DNA of 64,000 nt from Bin5 sp965116395 (GCA_965116395.1 OZ220684.1:1550001-1614000), one strand, 5' to 3'; counted from the stretch's first letter, positions 1 to 9,781 are shown. Notes: generated by a model not told the origin, from the letters alone. Made by a program: numbers and translations.

Positions 1-501
1 ATAGACGAGCTGATAGTTGCTCATCACGGGAAAGCGGCGATTTTGCGCCATTTCCAGATCGCGGATTTTGTCCAGGGCCGCGTACTTCGTCTCCAACAGC
101 CTTTTGAAGTTGACGTAGTTGCGGAAGAAGGATAGGCGTCCGATAGGCCGCAGTTGTTTGGCGCCGTTGTGGATGTAGCCCAGCGGGATCGAAGGGTAGT
201 TCCACCAGCGGGCGATTTCGGGATGGTTTTCGAGGTTATCCACGAGGCGGGTGGCGTCGAACTTACCCATATAGGCCGATTCATCGGCGTAGAGCGGCTC
301 CTGATCGAGCCGGTTGATAAGCGGTTCGGTGTCCAGGGCCAGCAGTTGAATCATTGCGGGCAGAGATTCGCCGCCCCACGCTTTGCGCAGGCGTCGTTTG
401 ACGGCGCGCACAGCGTTTGTGCCCATACCGCCTACGCCGACCACGAGGGTCGGATAAATTGTTGGCTTTTCACTAAGAAACGGTGCCCCGTTCTGATCCA
501 T
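1..501 (-). CDS. Tubulin-like GTPase (Tubulin_2 type), 5' part only
   Basis: This reading frame is open from an ATG at 501 to the window edge, giving 167 residues, so the C-terminus is missing. An AAGGAAG ribosome-binding site lies just upstream. The N-terminus carries the nucleotide-binding loop GVGGMGTNAVRAVKRRL at residues 22-38, which resembles the first glycine-rich loop of tubulin/FtsZ-like proteins. The spacing and the following LLALDTEP segment fit the tubulin-like proteins annotated in Chloroflexota and Actinobacteria. Those proteins are thought to form cytoplasmic filaments or assemblies, but their role is unknown. The VWA gene downstream on the other side (662-4117) has the same orientation and lies upstream of it, so the two may form a functional pair. 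The tubulin signature motif GGGTGSG cannot be checked here. Confidence 0.75.
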   Translation of the reverse strand, partial: MDQNGAPFLSEKPTIYPTLVVGVGGMGTNAVRAVKRRLRKAWGGESLPAMIQLLALDTEPLINRLDQEPLYADESAYMGKFDATRLVDNLENHPEIARWWNYPSIPLGYIHNGAKQLRPIGRLSFFRNYVNFKRLLETKYAALDKIRDLEMAQNRRFPVMSNYQLVY

Positions 502-661
502 TTATGGCTTCCTTCTGAAGTTATCAGTAATAAAGTCCTGGTTTCGATCTGCTGCGCTTGCTGATGCACATGGCCACTTTGTCAGTTAACGGCCAGCTGG
601 CCGCATCTCCGGAGTGGCGGTGTGCGCAGGCTGCAGTGCATTGAATACCGAAAACCAAGAA

Positions 662-3600
662 CTAAAAGCTATCGCGCGGGCTGCCCCAAGGGTCATCCGA
701 TCCCGCGCCGGCGGGTGCGTTGTTCTGATCGTCGCCAAATGCTCCGTCGGATGGAGACGGCGATGACCAGCCCCAGTTGTCATCGGACGATTCTGTTCGG
801 CCGAAATCACCGGAACCTGGAGCGGCAGAGGGGTTTGCCCCCCAGCCTCCCTGGTCCCAACCTGAGTCCCAGGCGGACTCTTGTGTTCCCGCATTGGCAT
901 CTTGCCAGCCGTCCGAACTGCTGGAGCCGGCAAAGCGCTCAGACGGGGTGTCAGCAATGTTTTCAAAAGCAGGCGAATGGCCTGGCGAACCCGCCGGATG
1001 TACCGATCCTGCGACGGACGGCGGGTACGACGCGTGCGCTGGGCCTCCGGCCACATTCGACGAGCCAAATGCGGAATCCGGCGCGTTCGAATGATACCAA
1101 CTGTCGGAACTTCCGGAAGCGGCAGCGTACCCAGGCGTCAGCGGGGAGTCCTGCCCAGGCAGGGTCACTGTCGGATCTTCGTCATCATCCATATTGTACC
1201 CGCGACTGCGAGCACGCGCCACCACGATGAGCAAGGCCAACAGCATCATCGGTCCACTGCAGAATACCAGCGGGAAGGTGTAGAAGGGACGCAGCCACCA
1301 CTCGACGTAGCGTTGATAGAGGGTTGGGCTGCGGAAGCTGATATCGACCGAGCGTGTCTCATTGGCGAGGCCGGCGATGCTCAACAGCAGTTCTCCACTG
1401 TAGAAGGAGCCGCGCAAGGCATCTTTTGGCAGGTCTTTGCGGGCAATGAGGGTGATGGGAACCTCAAAAAATCCTTCGTCATCGGGGGAGTCGGTGACCT
1501 CCACCGGCAGGGCTTCGAGGAAGAGTTCATCTAGAGCCATGACGCCGTTGCCGGTTTCGCCCGACGCGGCGATACCGACTGTTTCGACCACAAAAGGCGT
1601 CTTGCCGTTGAAACGGAGGTATAGCGTTTCCGTTGTTTTTTCGCCGGCTCGCCCCAGATTGCCGAAATCGAGCGCGCCGGCGACACTCCACTCGACGTCG
1701 CGAATCTGCAGACGGAAAGGCACAATCGCGGATGCGGCCGGACCGGCGCCGGACGACGGATTGGCGGAAATGACATCGAATTCCTGGCTTGGCCCAGCCA
1801 GATTGAGGAGGCCGTGGCAGCTGCCGGCGGACATGGGGCCTTCGCTCTGCAGGCGTACCGGCAGCGCCCAATTTGCAGGCTGTAAATTGTCTGAAGCGGT
1901 GGAGTCGGCAGCGTTGACAGTTGCCGCTTCGAAGGGTTGCAGATCAGCGGCGGTGGCGGAGAGTCCGCTGCAGCTGCTTTCGGTCAGTTCAACCGTCAGC
2001 CGAAAGGGAGTGTCGCCGCTAAAGGCGACGGGCAGCAGGATCTGCTCGTCCAGCCGGAAATTCGGAGACGTATCGAAAAGCAGTGCGCCGAAGTCGGCCT
2101 CCTGCACCTGGATGTGCGCCTGGGAGCGGGGAATGTCCAGGACCACGGGCAGCGAGGGGGCGGGACGAACCTGGACCTCCATTGGCAAGCCGGCGGGACT
2201 GAAAGCAGACAGGTTCAACTGGCCTTCGTATGCGCCGGAGCGTAACAGATCGAGTCCTTCGACATGGAGGAGCGCCGTCTGGATTCCATTTTCGAGCACC
2301 TCTACAGAAAGGCTCACTGAAGCCTCGCGCACGATTTCGCTTGTATCGGAGCGGCGCAGGACGAGCGAGGCTTCCAGCGTTCCGATCTCTTCGACGGTGG
2401 TCGCCTGGACGGTCAGCGGCCATCCTGCGGGCGGCATTTTCGCCAGATCGATATCGGCTGGCAGGCCCCGCACATAGATCGCCGGCTCCACTTCCAGGAC
2501 CGTGCGCGCATAATCTCCGAAACGGACGCCATCAGTGGCGGCAGTCAACAGGAAGAGCGCCTCGTAGTCGCGCCCGTCCTGCGGCATAAAGCCGTCGTCG
2601 GAGCAGTATTGATCACCGCAGTTGATTTGCCGCCGGTAGACAATCTGGCCGCCGGTGAGATCGGTGACGTAGACGACGGCCTGCATGTCCTGCACCTGAA
2701 CGCCGGGGCCGAAACCCACCTTGAGCTGGAGGCTGCCGTCTTGCAGGATTCCGGGACTGTTGGCGGAGGGAGAGAAGACCTGCGCCTTGGGCAGATCCTC
2801 CGAGGCTTGAAGGCGGAAGGTGCGCAGCAGTTGCAACGGCTCTCTATCTTCTCCTAACTGAATCGTCACCTCTTCGGCGCCGCGGTCAAGCTGCTGGGCA
2901 GCGACCGTTCTGCCGCTGACGGGGTCTTGTCCGAGGACGGGGATCGGTATGTTGCCATTGAGCATCAGCGGTTCGTCGGCGGCGGGGCCGGCGCCGGCAA
3001 CGATGACGATGGGCGCTTTGCCGGCAGAATAGTAGCGCGTTGCCGCCGCGTTGCCCGGTACGCTGGGAGGCGGAAAGAGCAGTTCGGGATAGCTGTCCGC
3101 CTGAACGACGGCAAAACTGCTCAGATCGGTCGTTTTGGCCACCCATTCGCCAGCCGCCAGCGGGGCGACAGCGACGTTGAGGTCGATATTGCCGTCGGCT
3201 ATCAGGCTCTGTGTCGACATCGGCGCGCCGTCCCGCTCCACCGCCGTGATGGCAGACTGCGGGCTGACGAAGGCGATGCTGCCGGCGCTATGCGCGTTGC
3301 GGATCGAGATGGTCAGGTCGCCGTGCAGGTTGCGGTGGGTGACAATCGAGCGGTCGGACTTCATTTCGGCGAAAATTTCGCTGAAGATAAGCAGGAGATC
3401 CTGCGAACTCTTGGCCTCCCGCGCCAGAGGTGAACTGGTTTTGAGAAAATCGCCCGCGCAGCCGGCATCGGGATTGCAGAGGATAACCGGGTAGAGCAGT
3501 GCGCCGGCGTCCTCGATCCGGGCCAGCAGGTTGGTGATGGTCTGGCGCTGGCCGGTAACCTGTAACGGGGCAGTCGGCTCGCCGTCTGTCAGCAGCAGCA

Positions 3601-4117
3601 CGTACTGGCTGCGGTCGGGGTCGCCGTGTGCCTCGAACAGCCGCAGCGCCTCCTGCAGCCCCAGATCCATGCGTGTAAAGCCGCGCAGCGCATAGTCCTC
3701 CGGGGCCTGGAGCGATGCAGCCATCCGGCGGCGGTTTTCGGCGCTGCCGATCTCCTGTAGCAGGCTCATGGCGCCGACGCCCTCGGCGGTACTGTCGAAA
3801 CGCAGAACGGCGATGCGGTCGGCACTGTCGGCCAGATGGACCAACAGGCGGGCCGCGCTATAGCGCAGTTCGTTGGGGTCGCTGGGCGCGTTGAAGCTGA
3901 AGCCTTCGCAAGGGGGGTCGGAGGGGGGTTGGCCTTGCGGCCAGGGCCAACAGGTGGCCATGCTGCCGGAGTCGTCGAGAATGACGATTACGTCGATGGG
4001 AGCGGCAGCTGTCGCGGACTGACTTGGAGGCGCGGACAGGGTCTCGGCGTGTGCCGGCGCGGCAATACGGCCCGTTATGAACAGGGAGAGAAACCCACAT
4101 AGCAGACAGGCAGACAT
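662..4117 (-). CDS. Large secreted, membrane-anchored VWA-domain protein
   Basis: The protein has 1151 residues. An N-terminal hydrophobic segment ending AAPAHA is a probable signal peptide. A von Willebrand factor A domain follows at about residues 41-250, with the metal-binding MIDAS motif DDSGSM at 48-53. The middle is a long series of predicted beta-rich, probably Ig-like segments without recognisable enzyme motifs. One strong transmembrane helix lies near residues 948-968 (ending LLALLIVVARARSRG). The last 180 residues are rich in Ser, Gly, Trp and Asp and look disordered. The topology suggests an outside VWA/beta domain and an inside low-complexity tail. Its promoter-proximal position relative to the tubulin-like gene suggests a cell-surface complex with an internal cytoskeletal partner, which is inference. 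The ATG has no strong Shine-Dalgarno, so the start is uncertain by several codons. Confidence 0.8.
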   Translation of the reverse strand: MSACLLCGFLSLFITGRIAAPAHAETLSAPPSQSATAAAPIDVIVILDDSGSMATCWPWPQGQPPSDPPCEGFSFNAPSDPNELRYSAARLLVHLADSADRIAVLRFDSTAEGVGAMSLLQEIGSAENRRRMAASLQAPEDYALRGFTRMDLGLQEALRLFEAHGDPDRSQYVLLLTDGEPTAPLQVTGQRQTITNLLARIEDAGALLYPVILCNPDAGCAGDFLKTSSPLAREAKSSQDLLLIFSEIFAEMKSDRSIVTHRNLHGDLTISIRNAHSAGSIAFVSPQSAITAVERDGAPMSTQSLIADGNIDLNVAVAPLAAGEWVAKTTDLSSFAVVQADSYPELLFPPPSVPGNAAATRYYSAGKAPIVIVAGAGPAADEPLMLNGNIPIPVLGQDPVSGRTVAAQQLDRGAEEVTIQLGEDREPLQLLRTFRLQASEDLPKAQVFSPSANSPGILQDGSLQLKVGFGPGVQVQDMQAVVYVTDLTGGQIVYRRQINCGDQYCSDDGFMPQDGRDYEALFLLTAATDGVRFGDYARTVLEVEPAIYVRGLPADIDLAKMPPAGWPLTVQATTVEEIGTLEASLVLRRSDTSEIVREASVSLSVEVLENGIQTALLHVEGLDLLRSGAYEGQLNLSAFSPAGLPMEVQVRPAPSLPVVLDIPRSQAHIQVQEADFGALLFDTSPNFRLDEQILLPVAFSGDTPFRLTVELTESSCSGLSATAADLQPFEAATVNAADSTASDNLQPANWALPVRLQSEGPMSAGSCHGLLNLAGPSQEFDVISANPSSGAGPAASAIVPFRLQIRDVEWSVAGALDFGNLGRAGEKTTETLYLRFNGKTPFVVETVGIAASGETGNGVMALDELFLEALPVEVTDSPDDEGFFEVPITLIARKDLPKDALRGSFYSGELLLSIAGLANETRSVDISFRSPTLYQRYVEWWLRPFYTFPLVFCSGPMMLLALLIVVARARSRGYNMDDDEDPTVTLPGQDSPLTPGYAAASGSSDSWYHSNAPDSAFGSSNVAGGPAHASYPPSVAGSVHPAGSPGHSPAFENIADTPSERFAGSSSSDGWQDANAGTQESAWDSGWDQGGWGANPSAAPGSGDFGRTESSDDNWGWSSPSPSDGAFGDDQNNAPAGAGSDDPWGSPRDSF

Positions 4118-4806
4118 TGCCCAAAGCCGCCGGGCCCAGTCTTGCGAGGGGAGGCGGATGAACAGAGACCGCTGGAAAACGTTTCCGGGCAGATGGCGCT
4201 CCTGACACCTGTGGTTACTGCACAGCGGCTAGCAACCGACCACGAATCACTGAACTCAACCGATCCAATAGAGCAACAAACGCGCGCATCGGCTCCGCGT
4301 TCCCCTGCTGTGGTAGCAGAGGTGCTGTCGTCCACAGGCCAAACCCGCTGTGCGCTCAGTCCCGTAAAGGGAGGCGGTTGGGCGGGAAAGACTTGCAGTG
4401 AGCGAAATGCGCGCGCATCGGCTCTACTTCTATCTAGAAAAATTGTAACACAGCGCAAATTTGTAATACAAGAGCCAGGTTGAGGTCCGGATGCCCGCTG
4501 CCGGGTCCGTTTTGCGGATGCCGGCAGCGGGCGAATTGTCCCCAAATCGGCTGCGCGTTATCGATTACCTTGAGACTGGCTACACTGGAAATTCGGACAG
4601 ACCGCCTGATCTTGCAGGGGTTCTCCAGCACCTGATTTTCGGTTCTCGATACACGCCTGGTTGCGAGGCGGCTGCTGCTTGAGTGCGAATTGACTACCAG
4701 AAACTGGTGCTTGGCATGTGGGCGATTTGCCTACGATCTGCCAATGAAATTCAAACCCAAGCGGCGGGCGGCGGTGCCATCGGCCGTTCTCAAACCACCA
4801 GATTTA
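4118..4806. other. Non-coding stretch upstream of the VWA gene
   Basis: About 690 bases without a credible gene. A 14-base direct repeat GCGCGCATCGGCTC occurs near 4283 and 4407. A minus-strand promoter-like sequence is listed separately. Reading frames here lack ribosome-binding sites and recognisable proteins. Confidence 0.5.
4442..4471 (-). promoter_or_regulatory. Possible sigma-70-like promoter for the VWA gene
   Basis: On the minus strand TTGTAT (4471-4466) and TACAAT (4447-4442) are separated by 18 bases. They point at the VWA gene, leaving a leader of about 320 bases. The assignment rests only on similarity to the -35/-10 consensus in an AT-rich patch. Confidence 0.3.
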
Positions 4807-6270
4807 CTAATTGTCTGCGCCCGCGGCTGAAGCCTCGGCGAGCATCTCTGCGAGCGCGGCCACGAACTGGTCGGCGGGCAAGGCGCCGGGGATCAGCCGC
4901 CCTTCACCGCCGTAAAGGACGACGAACGTCGGTGTGCCGCGGACAAAGGGCGCGCCGTCCTGCATATCACTCTGCACGGCCTGTGGGGACTGGTCGCCGG
5001 ACATGCAGGTTGCAAATGAATCCGTATCCAACTCGTATTCAGCTGCCAACTCCATGAAATAGCTGCTGTTGTCCGGGCGGGACCAGACTTCCATATCGAC
5101 GAACAGGCGATGGTGGAACTGCCAAAACGCCTCCTGCTCGGCCGCGCACTCGGCTGCGACCGAGGCGGCAAAGGCAAAGGGGTGGATATTCTGGATGGGG
5201 AAGTGCTTGAAAACCCACCTTACCTCACCCTTCTCGACAAACTCCTGGTCCAGTACCGGTTGTGTTGTCAAGGTGTGGCGGCTGCAGTAGGGGCATTGGA
5301 AGTCGCTGAATTCAACGATGACGATCGGGGCGTCGCTACTGCCCTTATAGATATCTCCTGCCAGAGTAAAGCCGGGGCGGTCCGGATCGGGCGTCAGGCC
5401 CTCTGCTGTCGCCCAGAATGGCAACTGTCCATCGCCTTGCTGCTGCTGCTGTGGCTGGGCCTGGGCTTGCGCCGCGCCTTGCGGCGTGCCACCGGAGGCG
5501 ATCGTGTCGATCCAGCCGGCGAAGGTATCGTATGGCTGCGCGCCGGTGAGGGAGAAGGACTCGCCGGTCTCTTCACGGACGAAGCGGAAGCTGGGCGTGC
5601 CGGTGTAACCAAAGGACTGGGCTTCGGCCAGGCTTTCGTTCACCTTTGCCAGCTGGGTGGCGCTATTGGCCATGCAGGCTCCGTATTGGGTGGTGTCGGC
5701 GCCCAAATCCTGGACCATACCGGCAAAGAAGGACAAAGCTTCTTCGAGAGGCGCCCATTCTTTCTGGGTGCGGAAGAGCTGATCGTGCATCTGCCAGAAG
5801 AGGACGATATCCTGCTCGGCTACACAGTTGGCGGCGATGGCCGCGGCAATAGCATTGGCGTGTATAGAGGAGAGGGGCATATCGCGGAAGACGAATTTCA
5901 CCGAGCCGGTTTCGCCGAACCCAGCCAGGAGGGCCGGTTCGGTCTGGATCACATGGCGGGCGCAGAAGGGGCATTCGTAGTCGCTGTATTCGTAGATGGT
6001 GATGGCGGCATCAGGGTCGCCGCGGTAGGGATATCCCTCCTCGGTGAAGCCGACGGGAACGCCTCTGTGCATAGCAGGTTGTGTTTCGCCGGCGGGGGCG
6101 GGAGCGACGGCCGGGGCGACTATGTTGCCATCAGCATCGGTCGTGCAACCGGCGGCAAGCAGAAGAGCGACGGCGAGGAGCGCGAAGAGGCCAAGGCGCA
6201 GGCTGCTCCTTTTGCTCGCGTTGTCGCTCTCTTTCTTTGTGCGGTGCATACGTCTGGCTTGCAAATGCAT
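4807..6270 (-). CDS. Lipoprotein with two tandem DsbA-like thioredoxin domains
   Basis: The start at 6270 is chosen because AAGGAGG lies four bases upstream; a longer frame to 6342 has no such site. The product has 487 residues. A signal peptide ends in the lipobox LAAGC, with Cys42 to be lipidated. Two DsbA/thioredoxin-fold domains follow, with active sites CPFC (C100, C103) and CPYC (C326, C329), joined by a Gln/Ala-rich linker. Each domain is about 180-190 residues, the normal size of one DsbA-like domain. The likely role is thiol-disulfide exchange outside the membrane, either oxidative folding or reductive repair. Single-domain relatives are common, so two complete domains on one lipid anchor is less usual. 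The gene ends in TAG, showing that amber is a genuine stop here. Confidence 0.9.
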   Translation of the reverse strand: MHLQARRMHRTKKESDNASKRSSLRLGLFALLAVALLLAAGCTTDADGNIVAPAVAPAPAGETQPAMHRGVPVGFTEEGYPYRGDPDAAITIYEYSDYECPFCARHVIQTEPALLAGFGETGSVKFVFRDMPLSSIHANAIAAAIAANCVAEQDIVLFWQMHDQLFRTQKEWAPLEEALSFFAGMVQDLGADTTQYGACMANSATQLAKVNESLAEAQSFGYTGTPSFRFVREETGESFSLTGAQPYDTFAGWIDTIASGGTPQGAAQAQAQPQQQQQGDGQLPFWATAEGLTPDPDRPGFTLAGDIYKGSSDAPIVIVEFSDFQCPYCSRHTLTTQPVLDQEFVEKGEVRWVFKHFPIQNIHPFAFAASVAAECAAEQEAFWQFHHRLFVDMEVWSRPDNSSYFMELAAEYELDTDSFATCMSGDQSPQAVQSDMQDGAPFVRGTPTFVVLYGGEGRLIPGALPADQFVAALAEMLAEASAAGADN

Positions 6271-6667
6271 GAATCCTCCTTGAGGAATAACCGACTGTAA
6301 TGTTAACTGTGGCCCTGGACAATTGGTTCCAAGTGGTTCCAAGCAGTTCCACGTGCGTTATGTTGGCGGTGACGCGTCTGCCGTGTTGACCGTACAGTGA
6401 AACATTGCAATCGAGTGGATTTGTCTCGAAAGTTTGAGGTCTATTCATTGTAACGGCGAGAATAGGAGAGTACCAATTTGGGGGGTGGTTCGGGGGATTC
6501 GCGTTGCTCTCGCCTTGGGTAGTAAAGTTTGGCTGAAAGCGTAGTTGCATCGTACTATGGAGACTTTGGAAGGGCAGTGGCCAACTACAGTGGTCGGCGG
6601 TGCGTGGATAGTGGATAGTGGACGGCGCACACCATCGACCGCGAAGCGTTAAGAGTGAGAGAGCTGT
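6271..6667. other. Intergenic region between divergent dsbA-like and cysD genes
   Basis: About 400 bases that must hold the promoters of both divergent genes. I see no gene, convincing riboswitch or terminator. The right end contains short repeats of GTGGATAGTGGA type. Confidence 0.4.
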
Positions 6668-7741
6668 ATGGACGACACGACCCTGGCAGCCGGTGTGGAA
6701 GCAACAGGTGTAGAAGGAGCAGGTATAGAAGGAGCAGAGGCGCCTGAGGCAGCCGGAGACCCCAACCGCGTCGGGGACGGGATGCCAGGCCCAGGCAGTG
6801 CCGCGACCGAGGGTCACGTCAGCGCGCGGATTCAGCCGACCACGCTTCTGCCCGGGCACCTGCGTCAGCTTGAGTCGGAGGCGATTTTTGTGCTGCGAGA
6901 GGTTGCGGCGCAGTTTGAGCGGCCCTACCTGCTCTTCTCCGGCGGCAAAGACTCGATCGTGTGCGCGCATCTGGCGCGCAAGGCTTTTGCGCCGGGGCGG
7001 ATTCCGTTTCCGCTGCTGCACATAGACACCGGTCACAACTTTCCTGAAACGCTGGCCTTTCGCGACCAACTGGTGAAGAAACTGGATGTTCGCCTACTGG
7101 TGCGATCGGTGCAGGATTCGATCGACGCCGGGCGCGTGCAGGAGGAACCGGACGGCGATCCGAGCCGAAACCGGTTGCAGACGGTGACACTGCTGGATGC
7201 GCTGACGGAGTTGCGCGTTGATGCGGCGGTGGGGGGCGCGCGCCGCGATGAAGAAAAGGCGCGTGCGAAGGAGCGCTTCTTCTCGCACCGCGATGCCTTT
7301 GGCCAGTGGAATCCCAAGAACCAGCGGCCTGAACTTTGGAACCTTTTTAACGGCCGAAAGCACAACGACGAACACTTCCGCGTCTTCCCGATCAGCAATT
7401 GGACCGAGCTTGATATCTGGCAGTACATTGCCGAGCAGCAGATCGGCCTGCCCAGCCTCTATATTGCGCACGAGCGGGAGGTTGTTAGCCGGGATGGGAT
7501 CCTGCTGGCGGTCGGGGCCTTCGTCAAACCGCGGCCGGGCGAAACGGTCAGTCGAGAGCGGGTGCGTTTCCGTACAATCGGCGATATGACCTGCACGGGC
7601 GCGTTTCGCTCCTCTGCGAGCGATTTAGCGGAGATTATAGAAGAGGTTGCCACCGCCCGCATCACCGAGCGGGGCGACCGGGCCGACGACCGCCGCAGCG
7701 AGGCGGCGATGGAAGACAGAAAGCGGCAGGGCTACTTCTGA
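6668..7741 (+). CDS. cysD: Sulfate adenylyltransferase subunit 2
   Basis: A 357-residue protein of the PAPS-reductase/ATP-sulfurylase fold. The PP-loop SGGKDS is at residues 91-96, followed by LLHIDTGHNFPET and ARRDEEKARAKER, all diagnostic for CysD. With CysN it makes adenosine 5'-phosphosulfate from ATP and sulfate in the cytoplasm, the first step of sulfate assimilation. The core from HLRQLESEA onward matches the family, but about 60 extra N-terminal residues are low-complexity and encoded by short tandem repeats (VEATGVEGAGIEGAE). An internal ATG at 6782 with GGGGACGGG before it could be the true start, giving a near-standard length. It is followed after 96 bases by cysNC in the same direction, so the two are probably one operon. 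Confidence 0.93.
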   Translation: MDDTTLAAGVEATGVEGAGIEGAEAPEAAGDPNRVGDGMPGPGSAATEGHVSARIQPTTLLPGHLRQLESEAIFVLREVAAQFERPYLLFSGGKDSIVCAHLARKAFAPGRIPFPLLHIDTGHNFPETLAFRDQLVKKLDVRLLVRSVQDSIDAGRVQEEPDGDPSRNRLQTVTLLDALTELRVDAAVGGARRDEEKARAKERFFSHRDAFGQWNPKNQRPELWNLFNGRKHNDEHFRVFPISNWTELDIWQYIAEQQIGLPSLYIAHEREVVSRDGILLAVGAFVKPRPGETVSRERVRFRTIGDMTCTGAFRSSASDLAEIIEEVATARITERGDRADDRRSEAAMEDRKRQGYF

Positions 7742-7837
7742 CGATGGCAGAAAGCAGGAAATGGATAGTGGCTGGGGAAGAACCTGTTCACCCGCTGCGG
7801 AGCACTAACCTCTAACCACGAACCGCTGAGACTTGAT

Positions 7838-9781
7838 ATGGACCTACTACGCTTCTCTACCGCCGGCAGTGTCGATGACGGCAAGTCGACCTTGATCGGG
7901 CGGTTGTTATACGACTCCAAAGCGATATTCGAAGACCAGATGGATGCGGTCGAGCAGGCGAGCGCGGCGCGGGGCGCGCCAACGGTCGACCTGGCGCTGC
8001 TGACCGATGGGCTGCGGGCGGAGCGGGAGCAGGGTATCACCATCGACGTTGCCTACCGTTACACGGCGACGCCCCGGCGCAAGTTCATCATCGCGGACAC
8101 ACCTGGGCACATCCAGTACACCCGCAACATGGTGACCGGCGCCTCCACTGCGGAGCTGGCGATCATTCTGGTTGACGCCCGCAAGGGGATCCTCACCCAG
8201 TCGAAGCGGCACAGTTTCATCGCCTCACTGTTGCAGATCCCCCACATCGTTGTTGCCGTCAACAAGATGGATCTGGTCGAATTCAGTGAGACGCGATACC
8301 ACGAGATCGTCGCCGACTATCGCGCGTTCGCGGCCAAGCTCAATGTGCGCGACGTCGTTTACATCCCCATTTCGGCGTTGCTCGGGGACAATATAGTCAG
8401 CCAGAGCGAAAATATGCCCTGGTACCACGGGGCAACGCTGCTGCACCATCTGGAAACGGTCAACATTGGCGCGGGCCGTAACAACGTAGACTTTCGTCTG
8501 CCGATCCAATATGTGATCAGGGCGGATAGTAACGGTGGTCATGGCTTCCGCGGTTTCGCCGGTAAGATCGTTTCCGGCCGCATCGCGGTGGGTGAGGAGG
8601 TGGTGGCGCTGCCAACCGGCATCCGCAGCCGCGTAGCCGGCATTCACATCGGCGAAGAGAGCTGTGAGCGGGCGGCGACCGGCGATGCGGTGGTGATTAC
8701 ACTTGAGGATGAGATTGACGTCGGCCGGGGGGACATGTTGGTGCGGGTGCGCAACCTGCCTCACTCGTCCAACCAGATCGATGCGACGCTGTGCTGGATG
8801 AGCGAAGAGCCGATGAATATTCAGGGGGCGGCGGCGAATAACTTCAGCGGCCAATGGTACTGGTTGCAGCACTCGACGCGGCGGGTACGCGCATCGGTCC
8901 AGGAGTTGAATTACCGCATTGACGTGGACACGATGCACCGTGAGGATGCGCAGACACTGCATTTGAATGAGATCGGCCGCGGGCAGATTGTGACGACGGA
9001 GCCTCTTTTCTTTGATTCGTACCAGATAAACCGCGCCACCGGCAGCTTCATTCTGATCGATCCCCATAGCAATAACACGGTTGCGGCCGGCATGATCCGG
9101 GACCGGGCGCGGCGGGTGAGCGAGCTGGTGCCGAAGCTCGAAGAGAGAGTAACGCCCTCGCTCAGCAGGTCTCACTCCTCCGATGTCGTTTGGGAACCGG
9201 TCGCGGTCACGCGGCCAATGCGGGAGGATCTGAACGGGCATGGGGCGGCGGTGCTCTGGTTCACGGGGCTGTCCGGTTCGGGCAAGTCGACGGTGGCGAA
9301 GGCCCTGGAACAGAGGTTGTACGGTATGGGCGTGCGCACCTTCTCGCTGGACGGAGACAATGTGCGTCATGGTCTGAACAGCGATCTGGGCTTTGGCGCG
9401 GAGGCGCGCACGGAGAATATTCGCCGGGTGGCGGAGGTGGCCAAGCTGGCGTTTGAGCATGGCAATATCGTGCTATGCACATTTATCTCGCCGTATGCGG
9501 CGGATCGGGAGGCGGCGCGAGCGCTGGCTCCGGAGGGCAGTTTTTGGGAACTCTATGTCAAGTGCGACGTAGAGATCTGCAAGGAGCGGGATCCCAAGGG
9601 GCTGTATGCGCGCGCAGAGCGCGGCGAGATTCCGAATTTCACCGGCGTTTCAGCCCCCTATGAGGAACCTCCCCAGCCGGAGATTTTGCTGGAGACGGAG
9701 CGGTACAGCGCGGACGAATTGGCGCAGCAGATCCTGGAAGCGTTGGTACGGGCAGGAATTGTGCCCGGCGAAGATCATTGA
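7838..9781 (+). CDS. cysNC: Bifunctional sulfate adenylyltransferase subunit 1 / adenylylsulfate kinase
   Basis: A 647-residue fusion. The N-terminal part is an EF-Tu-like GTPase with P-loop GSVDDGKST (10-18), DTPGH near 88 and NKMD near 142. It is the CysN subunit that drives APS formation by GTP hydrolysis. The C-terminal third is APS kinase with P-loop GLSGSGKST at about 477-485 and a FISPYAADR segment, which phosphorylates APS to PAPS. Fused CysNC is known in many bacteria. Together with the preceding CysD this gives a complete activation route from sulfate to PAPS. No PAPS reductase or sulfotransferase is visible in the window. The PAPS could feed sulfolipid or sulfated-polymer synthesis as well as assimilation. 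Confidence 0.95.
   Translation: MDLLRFSTAGSVDDGKSTLIGRLLYDSKAIFEDQMDAVEQASAARGAPTVDLALLTDGLRAEREQGITIDVAYRYTATPRRKFIIADTPGHIQYTRNMVTGASTAELAIILVDARKGILTQSKRHSFIASLLQIPHIVVAVNKMDLVEFSETRYHEIVADYRAFAAKLNVRDVVYIPISALLGDNIVSQSENMPWYHGATLLHHLETVNIGAGRNNVDFRLPIQYVIRADSNGGHGFRGFAGKIVSGRIAVGEEVVALPTGIRSRVAGIHIGEESCERAATGDAVVITLEDEIDVGRGDMLVRVRNLPHSSNQIDATLCWMSEEPMNIQGAAANNFSGQWYWLQHSTRRVRASVQELNYRIDVDTMHREDAQTLHLNEIGRGQIVTTEPLFFDSYQINRATGSFILIDPHSNNTVAAGMIRDRARRVSELVPKLEERVTPSLSRSHSSDVVWEPVAVTRPMREDLNGHGAAVLWFTGLSGSGKSTVAKALEQRLYGMGVRTFSLDGDNVRHGLNSDLGFGAEARTENIRRVAEVAKLAFEHGNIVLCTFISPYAADREAARALAPEGSFWELYVKCDVEICKERDPKGLYARAERGEIPNFTGVSAPYEEPPQPEILLETERYSADELAQQILEALVRAGIVPGEDH

Noticed and set aside
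154..564. Plus-strand frame of 136 codons at the left edge
   Set aside because: It is the antisense shadow of the tubulin-like gene, which has a ribosome-binding site and a GTP-binding loop.
6131..7069. Minus-strand frame of 312 codons over cysD and the intergenic region
   Set aside because: It runs antisense to cysD and across the dsbA-like leader, with no homology or start signal.
8225..9460. Minus-strand frame of 411 codons inside cysNC
   Set aside because: Antisense to a clear CysN/CysC coding region in GC-rich DNA; composition is Arg/His-rich as expected for a shadow.
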